Assembly: GCF_964355755.1 (NCBI RefSeq)
Contig: NC_092673.1
Span: 23,319,001 to 23,383,000 of the forward strand
DNA from: Antedon mediterranea
Lineage: Eukaryota > Echinodermata > Crinoidea > Comatulida > Antedonidae
Length of the DNA: 64,000 bases
Reading direction: 5' to 3'
Shown: piece by piece, positions 13,451 through 24,941 of the stretch
How positions within the stretch are numbered: the stretch's first letter is position 1
Layout: every line of letters begins with the position of its first letter
Made by a program: the position numbers and the translations under genes
The notes under the pieces: model-generated
What the model saw: only the letters and a program-made list of their open reading frames with translations
What the model was told of the DNA's origin: nothing
Database searches by the model: none

Positions 13451-14515
13451 GGGAATAAAGAAAGCAAAAACGAAACAATATTAGAGGAAACACCAAGGCC
13501 TACATTTTGTATATTGAAGATTTGTTGAGAAAGAAGGCATGATACAAAGCACATGAGATATCAATGGATCGGGGCGAGAACGCAGGAAAATCATTAGTGT
13601 CTGGGGAGTTTCACCAACAATAAATGACCATGGGAAACTACCTCCTACTCTTTGGAATTAGCAGATCAGAACATATTATTGAATATAATGTTCATTTACC
13701 GTCGTATAATTTTAAGATCTTATTGATATTATTATAACTATTATTTAATTTATAACTAAGGTTCTACATATTTGTAATTTTATCAACATGCTATTTATCA
13801 AATAAAGTCGGATCATCATTTGGTTTCAGTCCGTATGTGGTTTTGGCAACGGAAAAGGAAAGTTGAATCAGAAAGATGATCAGCTGCCACTGGATACTAC
13901 AGACACATATAATTAGACACACGTAGTCAAATATAATTTTGAGATAAAAATGATTGACTCATAAGGCATTTTTTGGTGGAAGTAACGAAGAGTACCTATA
14001 GGAATCCTCCTTCATTGGTTGAAGTAGGCCTACTTTTAGATAGCAAATATGATGTACATTAACATATCACCAAGACAGAGCAGCTTAAAACCGTAGATAA
14101 AATGGCAACAGACAAAACAAAATTAACAGGTAGGAATGTCATTGAAAACCGGTATTCCTGGAAATTTTAGGGTACCCTCTGGATCCGGCTATACTTTTAT
14201 AAAGTTAGAAGTTCAGGATTTGATGAGGGCGCTAGTAAGTTTTTAAATCTGTGTAAAAGTCTCGGTGACTTGATCATGTCATGAAGTATCCACAGTCATG
14301 GAAGCGAAGAGAGTACTGGTGGATTTTGTAAGGGCTGATAAACTAGTAAACTAAGACTTACGAATCTACGAACATGAAAACATCTTGTAACATTTTGCTG
14401 AGAATTTGTACAAACATACATGGAAAAGAAAATGTGTTTCAATCCAAGGAACATAGTGTAGTACGTTACTAGCCTAGATACTACTTTTGCTTTCTCAGGG
14501 ATGTTCTGGTCCTGC
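13451..14515. other. Intergenic, no gene recognised
   Basis: No recognisable coding sequence or element ends. Confidence 0.5.
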
Positions 14516-14519
14516 TCTG

Positions 14520-14651
14520 TTAGTCCAGTCAATCTAGTGATATTTAGAGGTAAACCCACCACAAATTGCAATAGTAACGAAACATTAATTTTTTCATTCC
14601 AAATGTAGTTTATAATGACATATTAAAAGTCACCAAAAATTGAAGCATTGG
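14520..14651 (+). repeat. Left member of an inverted repeat pair (partner 18414-18540)
   Basis: TAGTCCAGTCAATCTAGTGA, CCCACCACAAATTGCAATAG, TATTAAAAGTCACC and AAGCATTGG appear in this order here and, on the opposite strand, at 18540-18414. The two copies are about 4 kb apart and bound a region that holds a tandem duplication, a LINE and a decayed nuclease-like gene. Confidence 0.8.
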
Positions 14652-14699
14652 AACACATTATTTTTTACGTAATCTCAACAACTATATAGTGATTTTATT

Positions 14700-15415
14700 C
14701 CATAAGTATTTTGGGGTAGGGGGTAACATTTATGCCCATAACTTGTGGTTTTATAATCCAATCTCAATAATCTTGATATCAATGTGTAGAATATATATTT
14801 CTTTCTAATATGCAATTTACAAAAACAAAATACAACATTTATTTATATAACTAGAGGTCAAAAGGTTATTGACCTTTTACAAAAAAATGATTAACTGTAA
14901 TATTGTGCCATAATTGTATATGCATTTAATCAAAATTGTGTTTTATCTGTACCTATCGATATATAAAATCGCAAACATGATGTTAACTAGAAGAATTTTA
15001 AAAGTAATGATGTACTATTCTTACTGAAATTGATTCTTGGTCAAATGTAATGTAAACAATTTCGGGGTAGGGGGTAGCGTTTATGCCTATAATCCATTGT
15101 TTTATAATCATATCTAAATAGCTTTAGTACCAATGTGTAGAGTATATATATCCTACTAATAATATACATTAAAAAAACAATTAATAACAGTTATACGTAA
15201 CTAGAGGTCAAAAGGTCATTGACCTTTTACAAAAACTCAAATGTTCTTAAAATAGCGTAAAACTAAATTATGTTTATATATATTATATATATATTTTTTT
15301 TTTTTGGTGCAAATAATGTTTTTCTTGTACCTATTGTATCGTCATGAAATAGGAAAAATGATACTAGCTAGAAGAAAATTGAAATTCATTAGCGGTATGT
15401 ACTATTGATGATTAA
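14700..15415. repeat. Tandem duplication, about 352-bp unit, two copies
   Basis: GGGGTAGGGGGTA occurs at about 14713 and 15064. AACTAGAGGTCAAAAGGT with ATTGACCTTTTACAAAAA occurs in both units, as does a downstream ACTAGAAGAA/GCTAGAAGAA block. The units have drifted apart, so the duplication is old. Confidence 0.8.
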
Positions 15416-15489
15416 TTAATGAGTCTTGATAATTTACTATAGATAGATTTTTGATAATTTTAGTATCAACGAATGTACGTAATGAGAAG

Positions 15490-16375
15490 TATTTTATCTT
15501 CGCAGGGTTGCGTCTTCTCTCCTCTCTTGTATGTTATATACACGGATGACTGTCGGAGCAAACAGGACAATCTTTTCAAATTTGGTGACGACACTGTCTT
15601 GCTGTCTCTCCTTCAAAATTCACAGGACGGTCATGGTTCCGCATTAGATGGTTTTATCCAATTTTGTGGAAACTCCTACTTGAAACTCAATGTCACCAAA
15701 ACCAAGGAGATAATTGTAAATTTTAGGAAGGAGAAAGGACGCAGCCCTCTGGTATCCCCCACAAATGACGAACCAGCGATATTGTCCATTCCTTTAAATA
15801 CCTAGGTACTATATTTGAGTACAATCTCAGCTGGGAATTAAATACAGAGGCAATAGTAAAGAAAGGACACCAGAGACTTTATCTGTTAAGGAAGCTGAAC
15901 CATTTTAATGTCAATAAAGTAATTCTCATGGTTTTTTATAATTCCTTTATTGAGAACGTTTTAACTTTTTTCCTTTATATGCTGGTCTTTTAGTCTTAGG
16001 GTCAAAGAGAGAAACTCACTACAAAGTTGTTAACTTAAGTTCTAAATTAATAGGTTGTCAACTTCGTAGCTTGTCTTCCTTCTGTGACATGCACACTCTA
16101 GAAAAAAGTAGAGCTATTCTAAAAAATGTTAACCATGCCTTGTTCAGTGATTTCGAGCTCATGCCTCATGGGCGTCGCTTTCAATGCCCGGCATGTAGAA
16201 CAAACTGGAAAAGAAATTCGTTTTTGCCAGTTGCCATCCGACTCTTAAATTCTTGAACTTTGACTCTTGTTATATTGTACTGTATATTGTGATATTTTTG
16301 TATATTTTGTAAGATCATTTTAATCCAGACCTTTTTATTTGAATTGCTCCGTGTGGGATGATATTGTTTAATCCT
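15490..16375 (+). mobile_element. Broken non-LTR retrotransposon (Rex/CR1-like RT), 5'-truncated
   Basis: Starts inside the reverse transcriptase: QGCVFSPLLYVIYTDDC, then NLFKFGDDTVLLSLL (the catalytic box, GDD where ADD is usual) and YLKLNVTKTKEII. The frame shifts near 15775 (then HSFKYLGTIFEYNLSWEL), again near 15965 and near 16015, before a last block with HGRRFQCPACRTNWKRNSF and LPVAIRLLNS, the typical C-terminus. A 3' UTR-like tail runs to about 16375. With at least three frameshifts it cannot be active. Confidence 0.88.
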
Positions 16376-16419
16376 TCAAATAGAAAAGGACTCACAACTT
16401 ATATGTCATCAGTATCACT

Positions 16420-17720
16420 TTCTTGTTCGGGTATTAGTACAGTGCAATGCCATTGCATTCACCACATGTAGTTCTAGTTACCCCTGAATGCTTCAAGGAG
16501 ATACTCAGGCTCTGGCTTTAAGTCTGTGTGTAGAGGAACCATGTTTCCATCATCTGATCTTCCATCCCCAATCCTCGGTACACATATCAACCCCACTCCA
16601 TTGCTAAAAGATAACTTGAACTTGAACATGATGTTAAGTACCTTGGTTGTGGTACGATTATGAAGTTGGCGATATGCGAGGTTGTACTTGATGGGATGGA
16701 GTCAAATGCATTCCACGTTGTCCAGGTAGTAGTGCATTGTACAGACGCACTAAACCATTTTCTCTAGCAACCACAATGTCATCCTTTGTAGCTTGTTTGC
16801 ATTTGAAGACTACAGCATAATGTCAGAAATAAGTGCAATGACAAGCTTTTTTTAGAGCCACTTGTTTTCCAATTCCGAAAACTCTGGATGTTGTGTCACC
16901 AGTATCGCATGAGCAAACAGAAGGTTATCACAGATGTCTCTCAGATGTACTGTTTGAACCAGTTTGATAGTCCAGCATCTCAGCTCCAGTCTAAAGAATA
17001 TCACAAGATGTTTTAAATGCTTGACTGCAGAGGAGCACTAGTAGATCCGTGTCATCGGATAATGACAGCTGTTTTCCTGTTTGCTGATTCAATGGTTTTT
17101 TGTACTATCCGAAAGAACATCTGCATCAGAAGCTGCATTCACTCATTGCCATGTTGTTCAAATACTAGTTACGAAGATTTATAAATTGTTGTTTGTTACA
17201 GAAAGTGATCCTATTTTGTGGAACATGTCACTGGTAAAATGTACAGGACTACCACCTGACCCGCCTTACCATGTGCGCCGTCTTTGGTGGACGAGCCGCT
17301 TTCATAATTATCAAAGACTATGCAGAGCAATATTTTTTACAGATCTCTCTACACTATTCCATATGAATGCTGTGCAGTAGAGCACTACCATCTAAAATGT
17401 AGGCCTACTGGACATCATTCAGTGAGTTGGATGTATTAGACTTTTCAGAAGAAGTTGTTTCCACGTGGCATCATGTTGGTTTATTAGCTGAAAGTATTGT
17501 AAGTTGGTAGTTTCAAAAAGTGGTGGTGGGTAACAAAGTAGGATTGATGCACACATATGACTTTATTGCCAGGATCTTGAATACATTGGAAGACTTTCTG
17601 GCCAAAATATTCAATGCTTAATACCACATTGCTAATATTCCGAGTCACCTGCAGTAACTCCCGTGTCAATGGTATGAAGTCTCTGAGTCGTAACCAAATG
17701 GATTTTTCAATTGCCATTGT
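16420..17720 (-). pseudogene. Decayed repeat-encoded gene with FEN1/XPG-like (PIN plus H3TH) motifs
   Basis: Reading the minus strand from about 17720 to 16420 in shifting frames gives, in order: YILDGSALLHSIHME, VFDNYESGSSTKDGAHGKAG, NKQQFIN, IVQKTIESANRKTAVI, SDDTDLLVLLCSQA, DICDNLLFAHA, GDTTSRVFGIGKQVALKKA, QATKDDIVVARENGLV, and near the end LKPEPEYLLEAF and TTCGECNG. The order matches an uncharacterised family that I recall as multi-copy in cnidarian, echinoderm and arthropod genomes. The acidic SDDTD motif and CDTTSR.FGIGK hairpin resemble the active-site and helix-hairpin-helix parts of FEN1/XPG nucleases; that relation is inference. Several frameshifts and stops make it a pseudogene. 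It sits tail to tail with the LINE at 15490-16375. Confidence 0.72.
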
Positions 17721-18413
17721 GTTCCTGACGTGTGGCTATAAGGTCTTATGTTGGCCGCTGCTGCTCTGGAGTAACGCCCTGATACTATTACAAGGCATTA
17801 CATACATTTCCGCGCAGATTTGGTCTGGATGTACGCATTCCTATATTTTCTTGTCAAACCTCTTGTTTTCTTTGAGGCTTCTCATAGAAACTTTTTCAAT
17901 CACCTGCAGGTCTGTTGACAATCCAGCTCAGATGGTCCGAACGTCATACAACATCTTTGTATTTCTACTGGTTAAAAAATACTTATACATTCCAATATAA
18001 ATACTGTAACCATGGCAACACAAATGCCAACTGGAAAAAATGGAATGTAGATCATCCAGAAGCAACAGGAACGGAGATGTCACTCATCTGCATCTTGAAC
18101 TGGTCATGTGTATCGCGTTGGACTGAAATGTTCACCCCAGGGAATCCCTGTGTGTATACCATTGTTGTTTACAGCGAAAACAACATTTTTAGCCAAAATT
18201 GACACATTATGTTGTGTTTTTCCGAAAAATTGACATTCTAAATAAAATGTTATGACTATAAGTTTGATATCACTGAATAGAAAATTTAATAAGCTTTCGG
18301 ATGACATAAATCCCACTTGTATATAAAGTATTTTAAATGGCAAAATATATGTAATTAATGGGGCATATTAATTTTGACGTAAAATGACCTTTATTGACCT
18401 CTGACCCCTTGAC

Positions 18414-18540
18414 CCAATGCTTGGATTTTCGGTGACTTTTAGTATGTCGTTCTACAAATTATATCGAATTCAAAAATACTAGCTTTGTTACTATTGCAAT
18501 TTGTGGTGGGTATATCATTAGATTGACTGGACTATGTCCA
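18414..18540 (-). repeat. Right member of the inverted repeat pair (partner 14520-14651)
   Basis: The reverse complement matches the left copy through ATAGTCCAGTCAATCTAATG, CCCACCACAAATTGCAATAG and CTAAAAGTCACC. Just outside it, on the minus strand, is a tRNA A-box-like GACTCAACTGGTAGAG (about 18585-18570). Confidence 0.8.
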
Positions 18541-18599
18541 TTGATATTTACCACTACGTTGGGCTAACAACTCTACCAGTTGAGTCACTTTGTTATGGA

Positions 18600-19345
18600 A
18601 ACCGCAAGAGTGGCTTTATGTTCCAATTGGTTGGAAAAGAACCCACGACGGCTTTTACATCGTTTTAACAGTCCTCCATCACGTGTATGTAATACCAACT
18701 ACTAATTGTAGCATTTAAAGGCAAAACAAACATTAATACACATACAACTTTAACCAATTACTGTGACTAACGAAATTCTTAGATACATTTTTACTTTGTT
18801 CTGTCCTGTTGTCACCGATAGCTACAAGGTCAAGACACTGATAGTAGTTTATTTTCAAGTTCGATACAAAATCAAGGACAAGGATTACAAAAAATTACAA
18901 TTTTAATCAGTCTATAATTCTATATAACTTTTGATTGAGCAAATATAGACAAGAACATACCTTAAAATCAGACAATTTTAATCCTGTCTAATACAACGAT
19001 GGTCAAAACTGACACAATGTCCTTGATCAATAATATTGGGGTATAAATAGATATCAATAATAGATATTATTGTTGTATTTTTTATGGGTACTAACAAGCG
19101 ATGCTTAGTGTGAAAGCTATAAAAAGTTATTTAATAATCTTCTCAAACGCTAGGTCAGAATATTATTTAAGCCGACGGAAATCCGTAGCAAACCCTGTAT
19201 TAGCAGATTAAATCGGTCTATTCCATTTACAATATTACTCAGTAAAACGTACATATTTATTATCAGTTTAATCCTTATTATTATTATTATAGTTTTAAAG
19301 CTTGGTTCAGACTAGGACAGCACGTATGTACGCGCAATACCAGGG
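18600..19345. other. Intergenic, no gene recognised
   Basis: AT-rich, no coding or element signal apart from a truncated AAGCTTGGTTC-type element end near 19297. Confidence 0.45.
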
Positions 19346-19348
19346 TCT

Positions 19349-19460
19349 TATGCCTGGTTCGCACTAGAGACGCAACATTCGGACTGTCGCTTGCCATTGG
19401 TCAACTCGCTTACGTTGCGTTTACGTCCTTGCGTTACGTCCTAGTGGGAACCACGCTTTA
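19349..19460. mobile_element. MITE, AAGC-TGGTTCCCACTAG family, copy 1
   Basis: Left arm GCCTGGTTCGCACTAGAGAC plus GCAAC is complemented by the right arm ending GTCCTAGTGGGAACCACGC. The inner part has the family's TTGGTCAACTCGCTTACGTT. Non-autonomous, no ORF. Confidence 0.75.
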
Positions 19461-19469
19461 TGTTGCACT

Positions 19470-22400
19470 TACGTCCTTCTGAGCTTTATAATTAATAATT
19501 GAGTTATGCATATTTCTAACAACAAATTCAGGACGATAACTAAAATGTTGTGAACGTTACTTTGCTTACAAAATAACACAAAGATACGGGGGAAGAAGAG
19601 ATAATGGGGAGTGAATCTGATACAGATCATTTCACTACACAAAGAATGAAAGTGTCTTAGGTATATTTATGCCTAAATATATTAAGTAACCGTAAGACAA
19701 TAAGGCAATCAATTGCTGGATAAAAATATTGTCACTGACGTTAACTAAGCATGATGGCCAATTAAGTATAATACTAGGCTAATAATAAACTTTTAATCAG
19801 TATTTCAGTATTTGATTTAGCTATACGTTTAGGCCACCTTAATGATATTATATGGCTTTCAAAGTGCATCGTATTAATAACGAAAAAAAGCTCTAATTTA
19901 ATTTTCTTGGGAATGTCAAAAGTAGGTGGATGTACATAGCTCTGTACCAATTGAAAACTACATGAACAAAATCAACCGGAAATACATTTCCACATAGAAG
20001 TTAGTAGCCTTTGAGGATTCAAGAACCGTATGAACATAATTAAGCACATTTATCATAGGCTGTTCTTATGATTAACAACCCTGTTTTGTAAATACAAAAA
20101 TATGTCAAGTAAAAATAAAAAGGAAATCATATTCAACAATATTAATACTTGTCTGTAGGAAAGCGTTAGACGCGACAATCGGGAGTTAACGTGGTGTGGT
20201 GGGGGAAGGCCAATGATGGTGTGTCTGAAGCCCCAGGCTAATGATTTTTATTTTCTTTCGGGCGGTAATACGCTTGAATAATTACTTCTGCCGTGTGTGT
20301 TAGAGACTTACACGGATGTCTGACAACTCAAGCACAGGGGACGAGTTTTTGAATACATGTAGTCATTCGTCAATTATACGATTTACTCTCGGGAACACAT
20401 AGCTGCGGATGTTGGTTTTATACCTGCTTTTGAGCCCGCACAACGGATAGCACGCTCTTGTTACAGGTCTCTGCCCAACGTATTACACCTCTCTAGACAA
20501 CAAAGCTTTGCTCTTATTATGGTCAACCCACCATTTAATATATACAATATCAGTTTAGTTAAGTTATGCAAATTGCTAAACAAAGGGACTACTGCAAACT
20601 GAAGAAAGGTTACTACATTAATGAATGCGACTTGTTGATACAGACGAATGGTCATGCGTACGCGTAAAGGACGAACGTCACACGCGCCGATAAATGGAAA
20701 ATTCAAATGTCTTATCGGACACGAGGCCAGCATCCGAATGCATTCTACGTGATCATTTGTACTACTATGTCATTCTTCGACGCCACAAACCATAACAGAA
20801 TGTACGAGCAATCATTTAGCAGAAAGCATTATTATGTGTTAACATTACACATACAGATAAATTGCTTCCCTTGACATGTGTGTAGTAATATTTGTTATTA
20901 TCAACGTTATTCACACTGCGAATATAAACAAATACAGTCATAACACAACTTTTTGTCTGTTTTACTTGAAAACAGTAAATAATTATTATGTTGCTACTTG
21001 AAATACAAAATACGATGTTATTATTAATTTGTTATGGCAGTTCTTTTCTGTATAAATACTATCAACTCATGTAATTAAGCACATTTCTTATTTATTATAA
21101 GCCTAATTCATTTAATATTATATGGTGTAGATTAAAAAAACCAACAAGCTAGCATAAGTTAAGCTCCGATCCTATTACAGCTTCTTTGTTACTGTTGTTT
21201 TCCTCTTGTTTTTTGTATGTATGTTTTTTTATGTATTGACAATAACAATTTCTACATTTTCTTTATAGTTTTATCTCTTCCGTATTATTTTGTTGTCAAA
21301 ATGTCAGCTTCCTATATGTTAAATGAAAATAATATCAAGTTGTTGTAAGCCTAACTATAACAAGCATGCACTTAGGCCTATTGACATTTTGGTGTGTTCT
21401 AGGTTTATACAAGTCTCTGACGTCGTATGATATTTTGCTTTGTGTTTTGAGATGACGCATTGAAAGATACAATGAAGACACTCATTTGCCAAGAATTTTC
21501 TGAAAATCAATTTTAAAAATCTATGAATCAAGAAACAGTAGCTCGGCAGTCGTCCAATTACATAGAGTATCGTTGTTACTAAGGGCAACGTTGGCAAACA
21601 CTGATTTAAATACAGCTGATCGTCTGCGAAAAAAAGTCTGACTAGATCATTACAATGTATGTACATAAAATGTAACTAAAACAAGATAAATTTCACAACA
21701 AATATAATAAATCGAGTGTAATGTACCCTCGTGAGAATCGTAATCCTATAATTTTAGATCATAACTCATGGTTCTAAGAAGAACTTTTGTTTTTGTAGAA
21801 ATATGTATGCCTATATTTATCTATCGTTGTACGTGTCGTTCTTATCAACAGGCCTTAATGATTACACTCTAACATAAGACCCATTTACACGACCAGGTGA
21901 TCTCTAAATAAGCGAATTGCCGGGAAAAGTTCAGAGAGGTGTAACAAGCTATATAAAATCTTTGGCAAAGGCATATTAAAAGAAAAATAAAAACCGTATA
22001 TCTACTTTGCGTTGTCCATATTAATATTATTGTCACACCTGTAGACAAGAACGCGTTGCGCATGCTCCTGAACTTTCCTGCCCTACTTTCATCATCAACC
22101 TCAAGATATAGTTTCTATAAAAGGTACTCTGAAAGGAAGACATTTATTAACAAAAACGTACTAACCTAATATAGTTCATCATGCAGTGTTGTACGGTACT
22201 GAACCGAAACCTTACATTCTGCTAATTCCAGCACAATTCCCTATTCCTCCTGCAGAAATAACTTGTACTGAGTTATAATGCACAAAATAACACAACAGCA
22301 CATCCTCACGGATTATTCTGTAATCATTTTCGTGAGATTGTTCAGATCGCCATAGTCATTACTGTACTGTTCAGGATTAGTAACTAAAAAAGAAAGAAAT

Positions 22401-24935
22401 GTAGATAATATAAATCTAAACAGAAATACTTAGATTAACAATTATAGCATACTAAAGACATAATCATAATAATCATAATTGTTTTACTTTGGTAAATTTG
22501 GAAATAATTATCATAGGTGGCGCACTTTCACATTATTCCCTAATATAAATTCTATAGTTTTTCTTTTCTTTTTTTATGTTAGTGGAAACAGAGAGTATTT
22601 CTAATTAAATATGTAAATCATCTTGTAAGGAATCTAGATCGTTAGTATTTCAACTTTAAGGTCGGGTTACAAACATGTGGTTAAAGAGTGTTAAATCAGG
22701 GACCTGGTTAAATGTAGTATTAAGTCATATAGGTCTACAGTTTGTGTGATCGTTACGTGCCATTTTCTACGTGGAATGTGTTAATGTGCAGATTACTGAA
22801 TACAAATACGGAGCAAAACGCCCCGGCCTTCTTCATGATTCATACCCTTACATTTGATATCTTCTGGCATTTCAAGATAACACAATATAAGCTGTTTACT
22901 TTGAACTTCATTCTATGAAAAGAAAAGCTATATTTGAAAAGTAACAGGGCGAGAAAACATCATACAAACAAACTGGATTTAGCCATCAATTTGACAGATA
23001 TATGAAACGAAGAAACAGAGGAAATTAACTTCGATGAAGAGAGCTAAGCATAGCGAAATATGATGTGACTTGTAATACAGGTCCCGTGGGCTTCTCTATC
23101 GCATTAAAATAAATCAGGCTTCTAAATTCATAAGTAAGGTACGAAAGAAATGAATCATTACAGAAATAAAAGTCGTTTTATAGTTCTAGTCTAGATTGCG
23201 ATTATAACCCTAATACTTTAATAGCGGGACAACGTTCCACGATGAGGCCAACAACACTATCTAGATCATGTCTAGCTTATACTTTTTACAATAGAAACTG
23301 AATGAGAAATTAAAATTAATCATCAGATACTATACTTTACCCAATAATAAAAATAGAATTTGGTTTTTTTTATCAAGACTCCGCAGTTTTTTTTTGCAGT
23401 AGTAGGGTAAAACAAACCAACAAAAGGAAATCTATGTTTACAAATGTGGAATTTTATTCATAAGTGTATTGACTCACAAAGTTCAAATTATCAATATAGT
23501 TTACGTTGAAACTGAACCAGTTTCGGTGTACCTGAGAATCAACAGTAGACAAGTGTTTTACAGTGTTTGCTATGCCTGGGGCAGACAACTTTCGATTTCG
23601 AAATTAAAAATTCTTATTTATTTCTTAATAGTTGTATTGCTAGATAACTTATTTCAGACGAAGACTTGCATATATGGTTTATTTAATTATGGCGATTGTG
23701 TACTAGACGAAGGAAATGAAACAAACATTCAGTAAAAGTTCAAATGTACTTAAATTGTTTGTTATGATATTTTGGTATAGTTTTACAAAACAAAGTATTA
23801 TATAGAAGCCCCGTACCATGTTATGTCAACTTTTTACCTTAATGGCTAGTTACTAGTTGTTAGCGTTGCCAAGTTTTAAAAAGAAAAAAACGTGATGTTT
23901 GTGGCGTTTGTTGGGACCAAGTATTAAGAATACTTGTTCGGAAAGGCAACTAACTAGATTGATCAGCAACAACAATTCAATCAACGCTTTTGATATTAAT
24001 TGACGTTGTATATATATATTTTTTTCACTCTTCAAGTTACAAATAATGTACACGAATTTTAATCAAGACTTTTGGTCATAAAAATGTTCGAAATCTAATT
24101 TAAAAGTTTAAACCAATAATTGTAAAACGAGAAGCGTTTTAATTATAACTCTAATTTCTTATGACATTTCCTTATGACTGTATCGTATTAAAAAGTAAGA
24201 TGGTCCGATAACGAGCTTGTTGTGTTATCATTTACCAAATGATAGGCTTATAGAGATGAACTTTTGCGATTCAAATTGACTGTTGATTTCCTCTAAAATA
24301 CTAATCTGAACATATTCGTTGAGGGGCTAGAAAAAAAAACCAATTTAATCATTTGGTAGGCCAAATTATTGGCTGGTAAAACTGAGGCAATGTACTTTTC
24401 AAAGCCATTGACATGATGCTTTACGCCTACTCCTTTAACATTGAAGCCACTGGAATTATTTTAACTTCAGCCTACATCACTTCTGTCTATTATCTACTAG
24501 CTGAACCCGAGGCAACTATAACCCACTCATGAAAAATAAAGATGCATAACTCACTACCAACAGATCTTAAATATCATTGGGATATTAATGATCAAGCTTT
24601 TTAATTTGTCTACAGTACTACAGCAGAGTTTTTCAATTGTTTGTTTTGTAGAAAAGTACTATAGTAGCACTAATGCTGTCAAGCGATCTGGACTAGGATC
24701 TTAATCTCTTAAACGAAAACACTTTCAAAATAATACACATTCCTTAACATTACGCACGAATTATGAGGGTAGGGACATTGGCAATCAGTAATCAGTCTTT
24801 TTTGTTAGTTTCAATAATTCGCGCCAAGTTTCCATCCCACGAGTTATATGATAATAATTGAAGACACTTTAAAGATGTTTAAAAAGTGCAAAGTGTTCAT
24901 GAAGGTGGATAGACGAGTTTCTAGCCCGTATTTAG
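19470..24935. other. Intergenic, no gene recognised
   Basis: No reading frame resembling a known family on either strand; scattered TAGGCCTA octamers. A GC-richer patch at 20150-20440 shows no coding signal. Confidence 0.5.
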
Positions 24936-24941
24936 TAAATA

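Noticed and set aside
17081-17380. Plus-strand 99-codon frame
   Set aside because: Lies antisense to the FEN1/XPG-like pseudogene, whose motifs are on the minus strand.
17614-18202. Plus-strand frames of 95-128 codons
   Set aside because: Partly antisense to the 5' part of the minus-strand pseudogene, with no recognisable family.
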